This document shows, in pieces, positions 1 to 6,263 of a DNA stretch of 10,479 nucleotides (positions within the stretch are counted from its first letter, which is position 1; the number at the start of each line of letters is the position of its first letter). The translations under genes were made by a program, and so were the position numbers. The stretch comes from Caryophanales bacterium UBA6414. Its GTDB lineage: Bacteria; Bacillota_I; Bacilli_A; RF39; UBA660. Below the pieces are notes generated by a model that was given only the letters and a program-made list of their open reading frames with translations, made no database searches and had not been told where the DNA came from. Where the stretch lies: the NCBI GenBank assembly GCA_002438545.1, contig DJPK01000072.1, positions 1-10,479 of the forward strand, written 5' to 3'.

Positions 1-523
1 AAGAAAGGAAGATTTAAAATATCTAATAAACTTACTACCAGATTATTTCTTTGATATTCCAGCGTCTTCTACCGGTAAATATCATCCAACATTTGCTAAA
101 ACTAAACATGGTTTATTAAAACACACTAAACTAGCTGTTAGATTTGCTTATGAATTATTATGTAATAATACTATCGGTTGTAAATTTACGGATACTGAAA
201 AAGATTTAATCATTATGGCTCTAGTCTTACATGATGGTTTAAAGAAAGGGGACCCTGAAGAGAAATATACAAGAGTAGATCATCCACTACTTATCTCAAA
301 CTTAATAATGAGTCATGCTAAAGAATTATCACTAGATATTGATGATACTAGAAAAATGTGTAGCATGATTGAAAGTCATATGGGTGAATGGAACTACGAT
401 TATCCCACTAAAAAAGAAGTCTTACCCAAACCTAAAAACGAACTAGAACGCTTTGTTCACATGTGTGATTACTTAGCAAGTAGAAAGTGCTTTGATGTAA
501 AATTTAATAATCTCGATTTATAA
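1..523 (+). CDS. HD-domain phosphohydrolase, 5'-truncated by the window
   Basis: The reading frame is open from base 2 and ends at TAA 521-523, giving 173 visible residues; the true start lies upstream. Visible residue 28 is in a YHP motif, residues 36-41 read HGLLKH, residues 77-78 are the HD pair in ALVLHD, H92 follows in VDHP, a further H is in ESHMGEW, and an aspartate is in MCDYLASRK. This spacing of histidines and aspartates is the metal-binding pattern of the HD superfamily, whose members hydrolyse phosphoester bonds in nucleotides or RNA. The segment around GLLKHT resembles the HD half of YhaM-type 3'-5' exonucleases, but no OB domain is visible and the substrate cannot be assigned. 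A Met at base 215 sits inside the HD core, so it is not the start. No terminator separates it from the deacetylase 58 bases downstream, so they may be co-transcribed. Confidence 0.8.
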   Translation, partial: RKEDLKYLINLLPDYFFDIPASSTGKYHPTFAKTKHGLLKHTKLAVRFAYELLCNNTIGCKFTDTEKDLIIMALVLHDGLKKGDPEEKYTRVDHPLLISNLIMSHAKELSLDIDDTRKMCSMIESHMGEWNYDYPTKKEVLPKPKNELERFVHMCDYLASRKCFDVKFNNLDL

Positions 524-581
524 ATAACAATAAATAATAATTTTATCACTTAAATATAAATATATTATTAGTAGGTGAACT

Positions 582-1565
582 ATGAAAAAAATAATAAAAA
601 GTATTTGTATCTTAAGTATAATATTATTATTTATTTTTTTATCTAAAGAAGAAGGAGAAATATCTAATAGAGTTTATCATAACAATAATATTACTATTAA
701 TTACCCATACTTTAATAATAAAAAGATTGATAACTATATTGAAGAATTTATTATTAATAGCACTAGTGCCATAAATACTTTTATTGACTATGATTATAAC
801 TTAATTGATAATAATTATCACGTTAATTTCTATATTTATAAATTTAATAATAATATTACTAGTTATCAAGAAAAATGCTTCTGTATAAATACTAGTAACA
901 ACCAAATAACTGAAGAAAAGAGTATTCTAAATAATTATAATTATCTAAATAAAAGTATCTATAATGGTTATAAACTAATTGCCTTAACATTTGATGATGG
1001 TCCGAGTCATAACACTAGTAGATTATTAGATATCTTAAATAAATACCAAGTAAAAGCTACTTTCTTTTTAGTAGGTACAAATATTAATAACGAAAAAGAA
1101 GTAATAAAGAAGATGGCTAACTCCGGTATGGAAATAGGGAATCATACCTATAGTCATAAAATATTATCAAGACAAAAACAAGAAAATATTAAATTAGAAA
1201 TAGATAAAACTAACGATTTAATTTATAGTATTACCGACAAATATCCCACTTTATTTAGACCAAGTTATGGCCAAACAAGTAAAAAAATTAGAAAATCTAG
1301 TAATATGCCCATTATTATATGGAATATTGATACTTTAGATTGGAAATATCATAGTTCTGATCGTATTGTTAATAGTATCTTATCTAAAGTAAAAGAAGGA
1401 GACATTATCTTAATGCATGATTTATATACTTCAAGTGTTAATGCGACTGATAAATTAATACCCAAGTTATTAGAAAATGGCTATATGCCGGTAACAGTTA
1501 GTGAATTATTTTATTATCATAATATTGAGTTAAAAGAGGGAAAGGTATATAGTCATGCTAGATGA
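582..1565 (+). CDS. PdaC-like membrane-anchored polysaccharide deacetylase
   Basis: 327 residues. Residues 1-20 form a lysine-led hydrophobic signal anchor with no clear cleavage site. Residues about 30-125 look like the DUF4163/DUF3298-type domain (YPYFNNKKIDNYI) found before the catalytic domain in Bacillus PdaC. Residues about 131-312 are a complete NodB carbohydrate esterase 4 domain: TFDDGP at 136-141 (catalytic base and metal aspartates D138, D139), HTYSH at 188-192 (metal histidines), RPSYG at 226-230, DTLDW at 250-254 and LMHD at 277-280 (catalytic histidine H279). All catalytic motifs are intact, so it should be an active metal-dependent deacetylase removing N-acetyl groups from peptidoglycan or a related glycan outside the membrane. 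Such modification often gives lysozyme resistance. The start is set by AGGTG 7 bases upstream. The gene ends in TGA, and its terminator overlaps the last codons. Confidence 0.9.
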   Translation: MKKIIKSICILSIILLFIFLSKEEGEISNRVYHNNNITINYPYFNNKKIDNYIEEFIINSTSAINTFIDYDYNLIDNNYHVNFYIYKFNNNITSYQEKCFCINTSNNQITEEKSILNNYNYLNKSIYNGYKLIALTFDDGPSHNTSRLLDILNKYQVKATFFLVGTNINNEKEVIKKMANSGMEIGNHTYSHKILSRQKQENIKLEIDKTNDLIYSITDKYPTLFRPSYGQTSKKIRKSSNMPIIIWNIDTLDWKYHSSDRIVNSILSKVKEGDIILMHDLYTSSVNATDKLIPKLLENGYMPVTVSELFYYHNIELKEGKVYSHAR

Positions 1566-1580
1566 TGTATACTTTTTCTT
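1545..1580 (+). terminator. Intrinsic terminator overlapping the deacetylase 3' end
   Basis: Left arm 1545-1556 pairs with right arm 1562-1572: seven pairs including one G-T wobble, a bulged G at 1552, then four pairs around a 5-base loop. A run of five T follows at 1573-1577, then CTT. The TGA stop (1563-1565) lies within the right arm, so the stem is partly coding sequence. It isolates the deacetylase from the WXG unit. Confidence 0.65.
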
Positions 1581-1608
1581 AACTTTACACAATAAAATGA
1601 CAAATTTA

Positions 1609-1637
1609 TTTACTTAGAAAAAAAATAATGATATACT
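1609..1637 (+). promoter_or_regulatory. Sigma-A-type promoter of the WXG-like pair
   Basis: TTTACT at 1609-1614 and TATACT at 1632-1637 are separated by exactly 17 bases. Each matches the vegetative consensus hexamer closely. Transcription would start near 1643-1645, at the left arm of the inverted repeat that follows. Confidence 0.7.
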
Positions 1638-1641
1638 TAAT

Positions 1642-1665
1642 ACATAACATATGATATTGTTATGT
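1642..1665 (+). promoter_or_regulatory. 8-bp perfect inverted repeat at the transcript 5' end
   Basis: ACATAACA (1642-1649) and TGTTATGT (1658-1665) are exact reverse complements around an 8-base spacer. They lie between the predicted transcription start and the Shine-Dalgarno site AAAGGAG (1669-1675). No T-run follows, so it is not a terminator. It could be an operator for a dimeric repressor or a 5'-terminal stem-loop that stabilises the mRNA; the sequence does not decide between these. Confidence 0.5.
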
Positions 1666-1680
1666 TAGAAAGGAGAAATT

Positions 1681-1977
1681 ATGGGAGAGTTTAAATTTTC
1701 ACCAATTGAAGTAATGGAAAGTGGAAAAAAACTAACACAAAATGCAGAATCTTTTAAGGAAAATAGTGAAAATATTTTTAAGACTGTTGATGAAATGATT
1801 CACAGTGCTTACATTTCACCAGAAGCTATGGCTATTGCTAACAAAATCTATAGTTATAGTGAAGACCTTAAACGTATGTACAACACTATGGAACGTTATG
1901 GTACATTTTGCCAAACAGCCACTGCTAAGATGATACGAAACCAAGAAGATATCATAGCTAGAACAAAAATTAATTAA
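1681..1977 (+). CDS. WXG100-like small helical protein A (lacks W-x-G)
   Basis: 98 residues, no signal peptide, no membrane segment, predicted almost entirely helical. The length, and two helices broken near the middle, fit the ESAT-6/WXG100 hairpin fold. The usual W-x-G turn is replaced by Y-I-S at residues 44-46, followed by PEA, which keeps the family's small-residue and alanine pattern after the turn. WXG100 proteins are four-helix-bundle dimers exported by type VII secretion in Gram-positives. A strong AAAGGAG site precedes the ATG by 5 bases. It is the first gene of a two-gene unit with protein B. No ESX/Yuk ATPase, membrane component or LXG toxin is in the window. The family assignment rests on size, helicity, tandem arrangement and the degenerate turn, so it is moderate; a generic coiled-coil protein is the alternative. 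Confidence 0.6.
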   Translation: MGEFKFSPIEVMESGKKLTQNAESFKENSENIFKTVDEMIHSAYISPEAMAIANKIYSYSEDLKRMYNTMERYGTFCQTATAKMIRNQEDIIARTKIN

Positions 1978-1988
1978 GGAGGGATAAT

Positions 1989-2315
1989 ATGAACGATAGT
2001 AAAACAACTATTAATTACGAAAACGTCAATCAGACTGCCGAGAATATTAGAAGATATTCTAGAGAAATGCAAAATATTTTTGATACATTCAATACTGTAA
2101 TGAATAATATTTTCTCTAGTGGTATGTTTGAAGGACAAGCAAGTCAAACATTTAATAATGAATATAATGATTTAAGAGGTAGATTTGATTCATATACATC
2201 TTTAGTTGAACAATTTGCAAGTAGCATAAGTTCTGCTAATCAAGATGTTAGAGCAACTGAACAATCAATTGCAAAGGATGCTGAAGCATTACAATTTGGC
2301 TCAAATGCAAACTAA
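1989..2315 (+). CDS. WXG100-like small helical protein B (F-E-G in place of W-x-G)
   Basis: 108 residues, acidic to neutral, no signal peptide. Helix 1 covers about residues 10-42, then a turn SSGMFEGQAS with F47-E48-G49 at the W-x-G position, then a long helix from about 52 to 104. The glycine and the following A-x-x-F pattern are retained, so the match to WXG100 is better than for protein A. The start follows the strongest Shine-Dalgarno in the window, AAGGAGGG, which overlaps the stop of protein A; the gap between the genes is 11 bases. This pairing recalls EsxA/EsxB-type heterodimers, and close coupling suggests equal production. The classic Y-x-x-x-D/E export signal is not evident at the C-terminus. 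The unit ends in a terminator just downstream. Function beyond a likely secreted or partner role is not shown. Confidence 0.7.
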   Translation: MNDSKTTINYENVNQTAENIRRYSREMQNIFDTFNTVMNNIFSSGMFEGQASQTFNNEYNDLRGRFDSYTSLVEQFASSISSANQDVRATEQSIAKDAEALQFGSNAN

Positions 2316-2320
2316 ATAAA

Positions 2321-2353
2321 ACAGATGGAAATTAATAATTTCTGTCTTTTTTT
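2321..2353 (+). terminator. Terminator of the WXG unit, probably bidirectional with ylbJ
   Basis: GAAATT (2328-2333) pairs with AATTTC (2337-2342) around a 3-base loop, extended by ACA/TGT (2321-2323 with 2343-2345) across a bulge. T-run 2347-2353 follows on the plus strand. The A-rich stretch 2314-2321 gives a T-rich tail on the minus strand, so the same hairpin can end the convergent ylbJ transcript. The T-run overlaps the ylbJ stop codon. Confidence 0.75.
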
Positions 2354-3287
2354 ATGTAGAAATTTTATAAAATATAAAACTTAAAATAATTGAAAATAGT
2401 ACTTGAAAAACTCTTCCTATTAGATAATATTTACAAGATATCTTATCTTCTACTATCTGCGCCATTACTTGCATATGTACGGATAATCCCCCAAAAGATA
2501 GAATCGCAGAAAATAATATTACTTTATGCATCATTGATATATTTAAATTAGCTATATATTTAAGCCCTAATGTCATCTCTAAAATACTTCTTATAATAGC
2601 ACTCGTATATAAATTAGAATGAATAATATTTATAATTAAAGATGATATAATTAAGAACACCGTTAGAATACCTAATATAAGTAATAAACTGTCAATCGAG
2701 GATCTTATAGCTTTAATTAAAATAATTGTAAAATTTTGACTTTTATGTTCCTTTATGGTAGAATTATCAAGTGATGGATTATTAATATTTCTAAATAAAA
2801 TACCAATAATAATATTTGATAAATAATGACTAAGTAATAGAATAATACCTAGTTTTTCACTCCTTAAATATATTAATGAACAAGTAGTTAAAATAAATAC
2901 TGGACTTGAAAAATGGGTATACATTAAAATATAACTTGCTTCTTCCATACTTATCTTACCTTTATTATATAAGTTATGTGTATTTCTTCCGTTAGAAGGA
3001 AACCCTGATACCATACTAAGTATAAGTATAGATAAAGCATTATCTGAAATATTTAGTAATCTACAAATATATTTTTTTATTTTATTAGGAATATAATCTA
3101 TAAAATTATAAGTAATTAATAAATCAGAAATAACAAAGAAAGGGAATAAAGAAGGAATAATTGCCTTTACCCAAATATTTAATGATTCCATAACAGTATT
3201 TATAATTATTAGTTTATTAAATAAAATTTCAAAAAATATAAATAATAATATAATAATAATTAATAAATTTTTATATTTGTTTTTCAT
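2352..3287 (-). CDS. ylbJ: YlbJ/SpoVV-family sporulation membrane transporter
   Basis: 311 residues, very hydrophobic, with about eight membrane segments and a basic N-terminus. Recognisable family motifs are PSLFPFFVISDLL (45-57), SGFPSNGRNTHNLY (94-107), FSSPVF (126-131), LEMTLGL (236-242) and SFGGLSVHMQV (264-274), matching nucleoside-recognition/gate-type repeats of YlbJ. In Bacillus subtilis this protein (SpoVV) is made in the mother cell under sigma-E and moves dipicolinic acid across the outer forespore membrane. Length is somewhat shorter than the Bacillus protein. It lies next to ylbL, as in Bacillus nearly adjacent, but here in divergent orientation. Oddly, no Shine-Dalgarno precedes the ATG at 3287, unlike nearly every other gene here; an in-frame stop seven codons upstream rules out a longer conventional start. 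Its presence suggests the organism sporulates or descends from spore formers. Confidence 0.85.
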   Translation of the reverse strand: MKNKYKNLLIIIILLFIFFEILFNKLIIINTVMESLNIWVKAIIPSLFPFFVISDLLITYNFIDYIPNKIKKYICRLLNISDNALSILILSMVSGFPSNGRNTHNLYNKGKISMEEASYILMYTHFSSPVFILTTCSLIYLRSEKLGIILLLSHYLSNIIIGILFRNINNPSLDNSTIKEHKSQNFTIILIKAIRSSIDSLLLILGILTVFLIISSLIINIIHSNLYTSAIIRSILEMTLGLKYIANLNISMMHKVILFSAILSFGGLSVHMQVMAQIVEDKISCKYYLIGRVFQVLFSIILSFIFYKIST

Positions 3288-3292
3288 AATTA

Positions 3293-3321
3293 AGTATATG
3301 ATTTAATAAGTTTAATTATAA
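3293..3321 (-). promoter_or_regulatory. Possible sigma-E-like promoter of ylbJ (speculative)
   Basis: Reading the minus strand, CATATACT occupies 3300-3293, close to the sigma-E -10 pattern CATA(C/T)A-x-T. TTATAAT at 3321-3315 lies 14 bases upstream and partly fits the sigma-E -35 element. The -10 ends only 5 bases before the ATG, so the message would be leaderless or nearly so. In such AT-rich DNA a chance match is quite possible. Confidence 0.25.
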
Positions 3322-3334
3322 TAGGAGAGATACG

Positions 3335-4318
3335 ATGAATAAGATTAAAGAGTTTTTAAAAAATAATATTAAATATATATTAATACTAGTAATAGTGGGA
3401 ATAATTGCTAATTATCCACTACCTTACTATATTGAAGCCCCAGGTGGCACAATTGATATTACTAATCGCATTGATATAGATGGTGGATACGTTAGTAAAG
3501 GTAGTCTTAACTTACTATATGTAACGGAATATCGTGGTAATGTTATGACATACTTAATGGGCTTAGTTTTACCAAACTTTGATATTGAAAAGCAAGAAGA
3601 AAGACAAATATCTAATGAAAGTGCTCAAGATATTTATATAAGGAATAGAGTAATGTTAGAAAACTCTATCGATAATGCCACAATACTTGCTTATAGACAC
3701 GCTAATAAAACAGTAAATATTACTGGATATAATAATGTTATATTAGCTAATTATAATGATAATGATTTAAAAATAGGCGATAGTATTATTAGTATTGATG
3801 ATGTTAAAGTAAGTAATCTTATTGATATAAAGAATGAATTAGATAAAAAAGAAGCTAACCAAACAATTACTATTGGCATTATGCGTGATAATAAAGAACA
3901 TAGTTTTAAAGTTAAATTAGATGATGAAAAGAAATTAGGTATTATTGTTCAAACTGATTATGAATATGAACTAGATCCTGAAATTAATATTAAGTTTAAA
4001 ACTAGTGAAAGTGGATCATCAGGTGGTCTTATGTTAGCTCTTAGTATTTATAATGCTATTACTAGTGAAGACATTACTCATGGCTTAAAAATAGCTGGTA
4101 CTGGTACAATTGATATTGAAGGTAATGTTGGAGAAATAGGTGGCGTTAAATATAAAATAATGGGTGCTGTTAGAAATAAAATGGACTTAGTATTTGTCCC
4201 AGCCGCTAACTATGATGAAGCCATCGAAACTAAAAAAGAACATAATTATGATATAGATATTATTAAAGTAAATACTTTTGAGGAGGCATTAAATTATTTA
4301 AATAATTTAAGTAAGTAG
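3335..4318 (+). CDS. ylbL: YlbL-family PDZ/Lon-type membrane protease
   Basis: 327 residues, similar to the Bacillus protein's length. A single N-terminal membrane anchor covers residues about 13-29, followed by the family signature YYIEAPGGTIDI (31-42). A PDZ domain lies at about 135-205 (NDLKIGDSIISIDD) and a Lon-type S16 peptidase domain at about 212-325. The nucleophile is S229 in SGSSGGLM, and the partner lysine is K274 in GGVKYK, after AGTGTI and VGEIGG. The nucleophile box reads GSSGG where most relatives have GPSAG. In Bacillus subtilis YlbL, with CtpA, degrades the cell-division inhibitor YneA to end the DNA-damage checkpoint; whether the same substrate exists here is unknown. AGGAGAG ends 7 bases before the ATG. 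It forms an operon with mtaB, which begins one base after its stop. Confidence 0.9.
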   Translation: MNKIKEFLKNNIKYILILVIVGIIANYPLPYYIEAPGGTIDITNRIDIDGGYVSKGSLNLLYVTEYRGNVMTYLMGLVLPNFDIEKQEERQISNESAQDIYIRNRVMLENSIDNATILAYRHANKTVNITGYNNVILANYNDNDLKIGDSIISIDDVKVSNLIDIKNELDKKEANQTITIGIMRDNKEHSFKVKLDDEKKLGIIVQTDYEYELDPEINIKFKTSESGSSGGLMLALSIYNAITSEDITHGLKIAGTGTIDIEGNVGEIGGVKYKIMGAVRNKMDLVFVPAANYDEAIETKKEHNYDIDIIKVNTFEEALNYLNNLSK

Positions 4319-4319
4319 T

Positions 4320-5585
4320 ATGAGAGTAGCAGTATATAGTTTAGGATGTAAAGTAAATATTTATGAAAGTGAATATGTAATTAATTTGTTAAAGAACCAT
4401 GATTATCAAATAGTTGATTTTGATGATGTTGCTGATATTTATATAATTAACACTTGTAGTGTTACAAATGAAAGTGATAAAAAGAGTAGAAAGATAATTA
4501 ATCAAGCTAAAAGAAAAAATAAAGATGCTATTGTTGTTGTTATGGGTTGCTATAGTCAAATAAGAAGTGGGGAAGTAGAGGCTGATATAGTTATTGGTAA
4601 TAAAGATAAATCACATATCTTAGATATTATAGATGAATATCTAACTAATCATAAACAAATAAAAAGAGTATATGATTTATCTAATCAAGAATTTGAAGAT
4701 ATGACTATTACCAACTTTGAAAATCACACAAGAGCCTTCGTAAAGATTCAAGATGGTTGCAATGCCTATTGTAGTTATTGTGTTATCCCTTATACTAGAG
4801 GTGGCTTAAGAAGTAAAAAGATGGATAAAGTAATTGAAGAAGTTTCCTTACTAGTTAAAAATGGTTATAAAGAAATAGTTTTAACCGGTATTCATACGGG
4901 AAGATATGGCATTGATATTAATACTAACTTAGAAACCTTACTAGATGAATTAGTTAAAATAGAAGGCCTATATCGTATTAGATTATCCTCTATTGAAATA
5001 AATGAGTTAACACCCCATATCATCGAACTTATTAGTACTAATGATAAGATTGCAAAACACTTGCATGTTCCTATTCAATCAGGTAGTGATAAGATTTTAA
5101 AAAGTATGAATAGAAGATATAATAAAGAAGAATTTGTTAATAAAATAAATGAATTAAAAAAGATTAAAGATATATCTCTAACTACTGACTTAATAGTAGG
5201 ATTCCCTGGTGAAGGTGAAGAAGAGTTCCAAGAAACAATGGATACTTTAAAAGAAATAGGATTTACTAAGATTCATACTTTTCCTTATTCTAGAAGAAAT
5301 GGTACACCCGCTAGTACTATGAGTAATCAAGTAGAAGAACCACTTAAGAAGAAAAGAGTAAGAGAAGTTATTAATCTATCTAATGAACTAGAAAATACTT
5401 ATTATAATAAATTTATTGGTGGAGTATTTGATGGTTTAGTAGAAGATAGAAGAGATGAAAAATTTGTCTTAACTTCTAATTATATATCAGTAGTAGTTAA
5501 TGATGATGTTCAAAATAATGAAATAGTTAATGTTATGATTACTAAAGTAAATAATGATAAAGTATATGGTAAGATAGTTAAATAG
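4320..5585 (+). CDS. mtaB: tRNA (t6A37) methylthiotransferase MtaB
   Basis: 421 residues, slightly short of the Bacillus YqeV enzyme. The N-terminal methylthiotransferase domain holds three cluster cysteines: C10 in SLGCKVN, C46 in NTCSVTN and C77 in VMGCYSQ. The radical-SAM core carries the CxxxCxxC site at C147, C151 and C154 in DGCNAYCSYC. A TRAM RNA-binding domain closes the protein, from about residue 362. The GCKVN-x-YES opening and overall pattern favour MtaB, which converts t6A to ms2t6A at position 37 of ANN-decoding tRNAs, over MiaB or RimO. It is cytoplasmic and needs two 4Fe-4S clusters and SAM. The start follows the ylbL stop by one base and no well-placed Shine-Dalgarno is seen (an AGGAGG at 4281 is more than 30 bases away), so translation is probably coupled to ylbL. 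A terminator follows directly. Confidence 0.92.
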   Translation: MRVAVYSLGCKVNIYESEYVINLLKNHDYQIVDFDDVADIYIINTCSVTNESDKKSRKIINQAKRKNKDAIVVVMGCYSQIRSGEVEADIVIGNKDKSHILDIIDEYLTNHKQIKRVYDLSNQEFEDMTITNFENHTRAFVKIQDGCNAYCSYCVIPYTRGGLRSKKMDKVIEEVSLLVKNGYKEIVLTGIHTGRYGIDINTNLETLLDELVKIEGLYRIRLSSIEINELTPHIIELISTNDKIAKHLHVPIQSGSDKILKSMNRRYNKEEFVNKINELKKIKDISLTTDLIVGFPGEGEEEFQETMDTLKEIGFTKIHTFPYSRRNGTPASTMSNQVEEPLKKKRVREVINLSNELENTYYNKFIGGVFDGLVEDRRDEKFVLTSNYISVVVNDDVQNNEIVNVMITKVNNDKVYGKIVK

Positions 5586-5612
5586 TACCAAGTAATTAGG
5601 TACTATTTTTTT
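5581..5612 (+). terminator. Terminator of the ylbL-mtaB operon
   Basis: AATAGTACC (5581-5589) and GGTACTATT (5599-5607) form a perfect 9-bp stem with a 9-base loop, followed by an uninterrupted T-run at 5606-5612. The mtaB stop codon TAG (5583-5585) lies inside the left arm. Confidence 0.88.
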
Positions 5613-5621
5613 GAAAATGAC

Positions 5622-5655
5622 TTGATAATGTTTGCAATATATGTTAGTATATAAT
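5622..5655 (+). promoter_or_regulatory. Probable promoter of the secreted TasA-like protein gene
   Basis: TTGATA at 5622-5627 is 17 bases from TAGTAT at 5645-5650. A perfect TATAAT lies at 5650-5655 but lacks a well-placed -35 box. One of these -10 boxes should serve, since terminators stand on both sides of the gene. The Shine-Dalgarno AGGTAGG (5664-5670) is 9 bases before the ATG. Confidence 0.45.
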
Positions 5656-5679
5656 ATGTAATTAGGTAGGTAGATATCA

Positions 5680-6213
5680 ATGAAAATAAATGGAATAAAT
5701 AAGTATATGGTATTGGTATTAGTATTAGTTATGGTTCTTATTGCTGGAGGAACTTATGCTTGGTATGTAATAGGTGCTAACGATAATTCCCAATATAATG
5801 GTTCATCTAAATGTTTTACGGTTAACTATTCTCATGGTTCAGATATAAGTGGCGTTATCGATATGTCAAGTACCTATACGGGTGGTAAAAATACAACTAT
5901 AACAATCAGTGTTCCAACTTCATGTGCTGACGTTAATGCTAAAATATATTTACATACAAATAGTAGTTCTAGCAGTGTCTTTAAACAAGCATCTAATAAT
6001 GCTGCTAAAGTAACGCTTGTTAAATCAGGATCAACCCCTGATACCACTACTTTAAATGCTTCTACAGACTTATTATTAACTAGTTTTGATGTTAGTGCCG
6101 GTGGTTCTGCTACATATACAGCATATTTTTGGGTTGATGGTGCTATTGCTACTAATACTTGGGCTAGTGCTAGTTATAGTGGATATTTATATACAACATA
6201 TACACAAAAATAA
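5680..6213 (+). CDS. Secreted beta-rich protein, TasA/camelysin-like signal region
   Basis: 177 residues. Lysines at 2 and 8 precede a hydrophobic core at 9-23 and GGTYA-W (23-28), a good type I or SipW-like cleavage site after A27. The GGTYA-W junction is like that of TasA, CotN and camelysin-type proteins. The mature part (28-177) is rich in Ser, Thr, Tyr and Asn with alternating hydrophobic residues, as in an extracellular beta sandwich. It has only two cysteines, C45 and C82, which could form a disulfide. The end, YTAYFWVDG and SGYLYTTYTQ (about 146-176), looks like the last strands of such a domain. There is no LPxTG anchor and no zinc protease motif. It may be a surface fibre or matrix subunit, but that rests on the signal region and composition only. 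It stands alone between two terminators; no signal peptidase or partner gene is adjacent. Confidence 0.7.
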   Translation: MKINGINKYMVLVLVLVMVLIAGGTYAWYVIGANDNSQYNGSSKCFTVNYSHGSDISGVIDMSSTYTGGKNTTITISVPTSCADVNAKIYLHTNSSSSSVFKQASNNAAKVTLVKSGSTPDTTTLNASTDLLLTSFDVSAGGSATYTAYFWVDGAIATNTWASASYSGYLYTTYTQK

Positions 6214-6241
6214 AATGGTACTAGCAATAGTACATTTTTTT
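6213..6241 (+). terminator. Terminator of the TasA-like gene
   Basis: GTACTA (6218-6223) and TAGTAC (6228-6233) form a perfect 6-bp stem closed by a GCAA (GNRA-type) tetraloop. Beyond a bulged G at 6217 the stem can extend through A-T pairs into the T-run 6235-6241. The core arm resembles that of the terminator upstream of the same gene. Confidence 0.8.
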
Positions 6242-6263
6242 ATTAAGTGAGTGAGGTGGTTTT

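Noticed and set aside
215..523. Short HD gene starting at the ATG at 215
   Set aside because: The frame is open from base 2 and the upstream part encodes essential HD-family histidines (YHP, HGLLKH), so the ATG is internal and the gene is truncated by the window.
1563..1592. TGA read as tryptophan (mycoplasma code), extending the deacetylase
   Set aside because: It would add only a few residues before TAA, every other Trp in the window is TGG, and all other proteins have expected lengths under the standard code.
1566..1680. Small RNA or riboswitch in the leader of the WXG pair
   Set aside because: Apart from the terminator tail, the promoter and one short inverted repeat, no conserved or multi-stem structure is visible in these 115 bases.
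1816..2007. Minus-strand open frame opposite the WXG pair
   Set aside because: It is antisense to two well-supported genes, has no ribosome site and a low-complexity, Ser/Phe/Tyr-rich product; it is a shadow frame.
3317..3322. Perfect TATAAT just before the ylbL Shine-Dalgarno as its promoter
   Set aside because: Transcription would start at about 3329, after the AGGAGA ribosome site at 3323-3328, which would remove it from the message; no good -35 box accompanies it.
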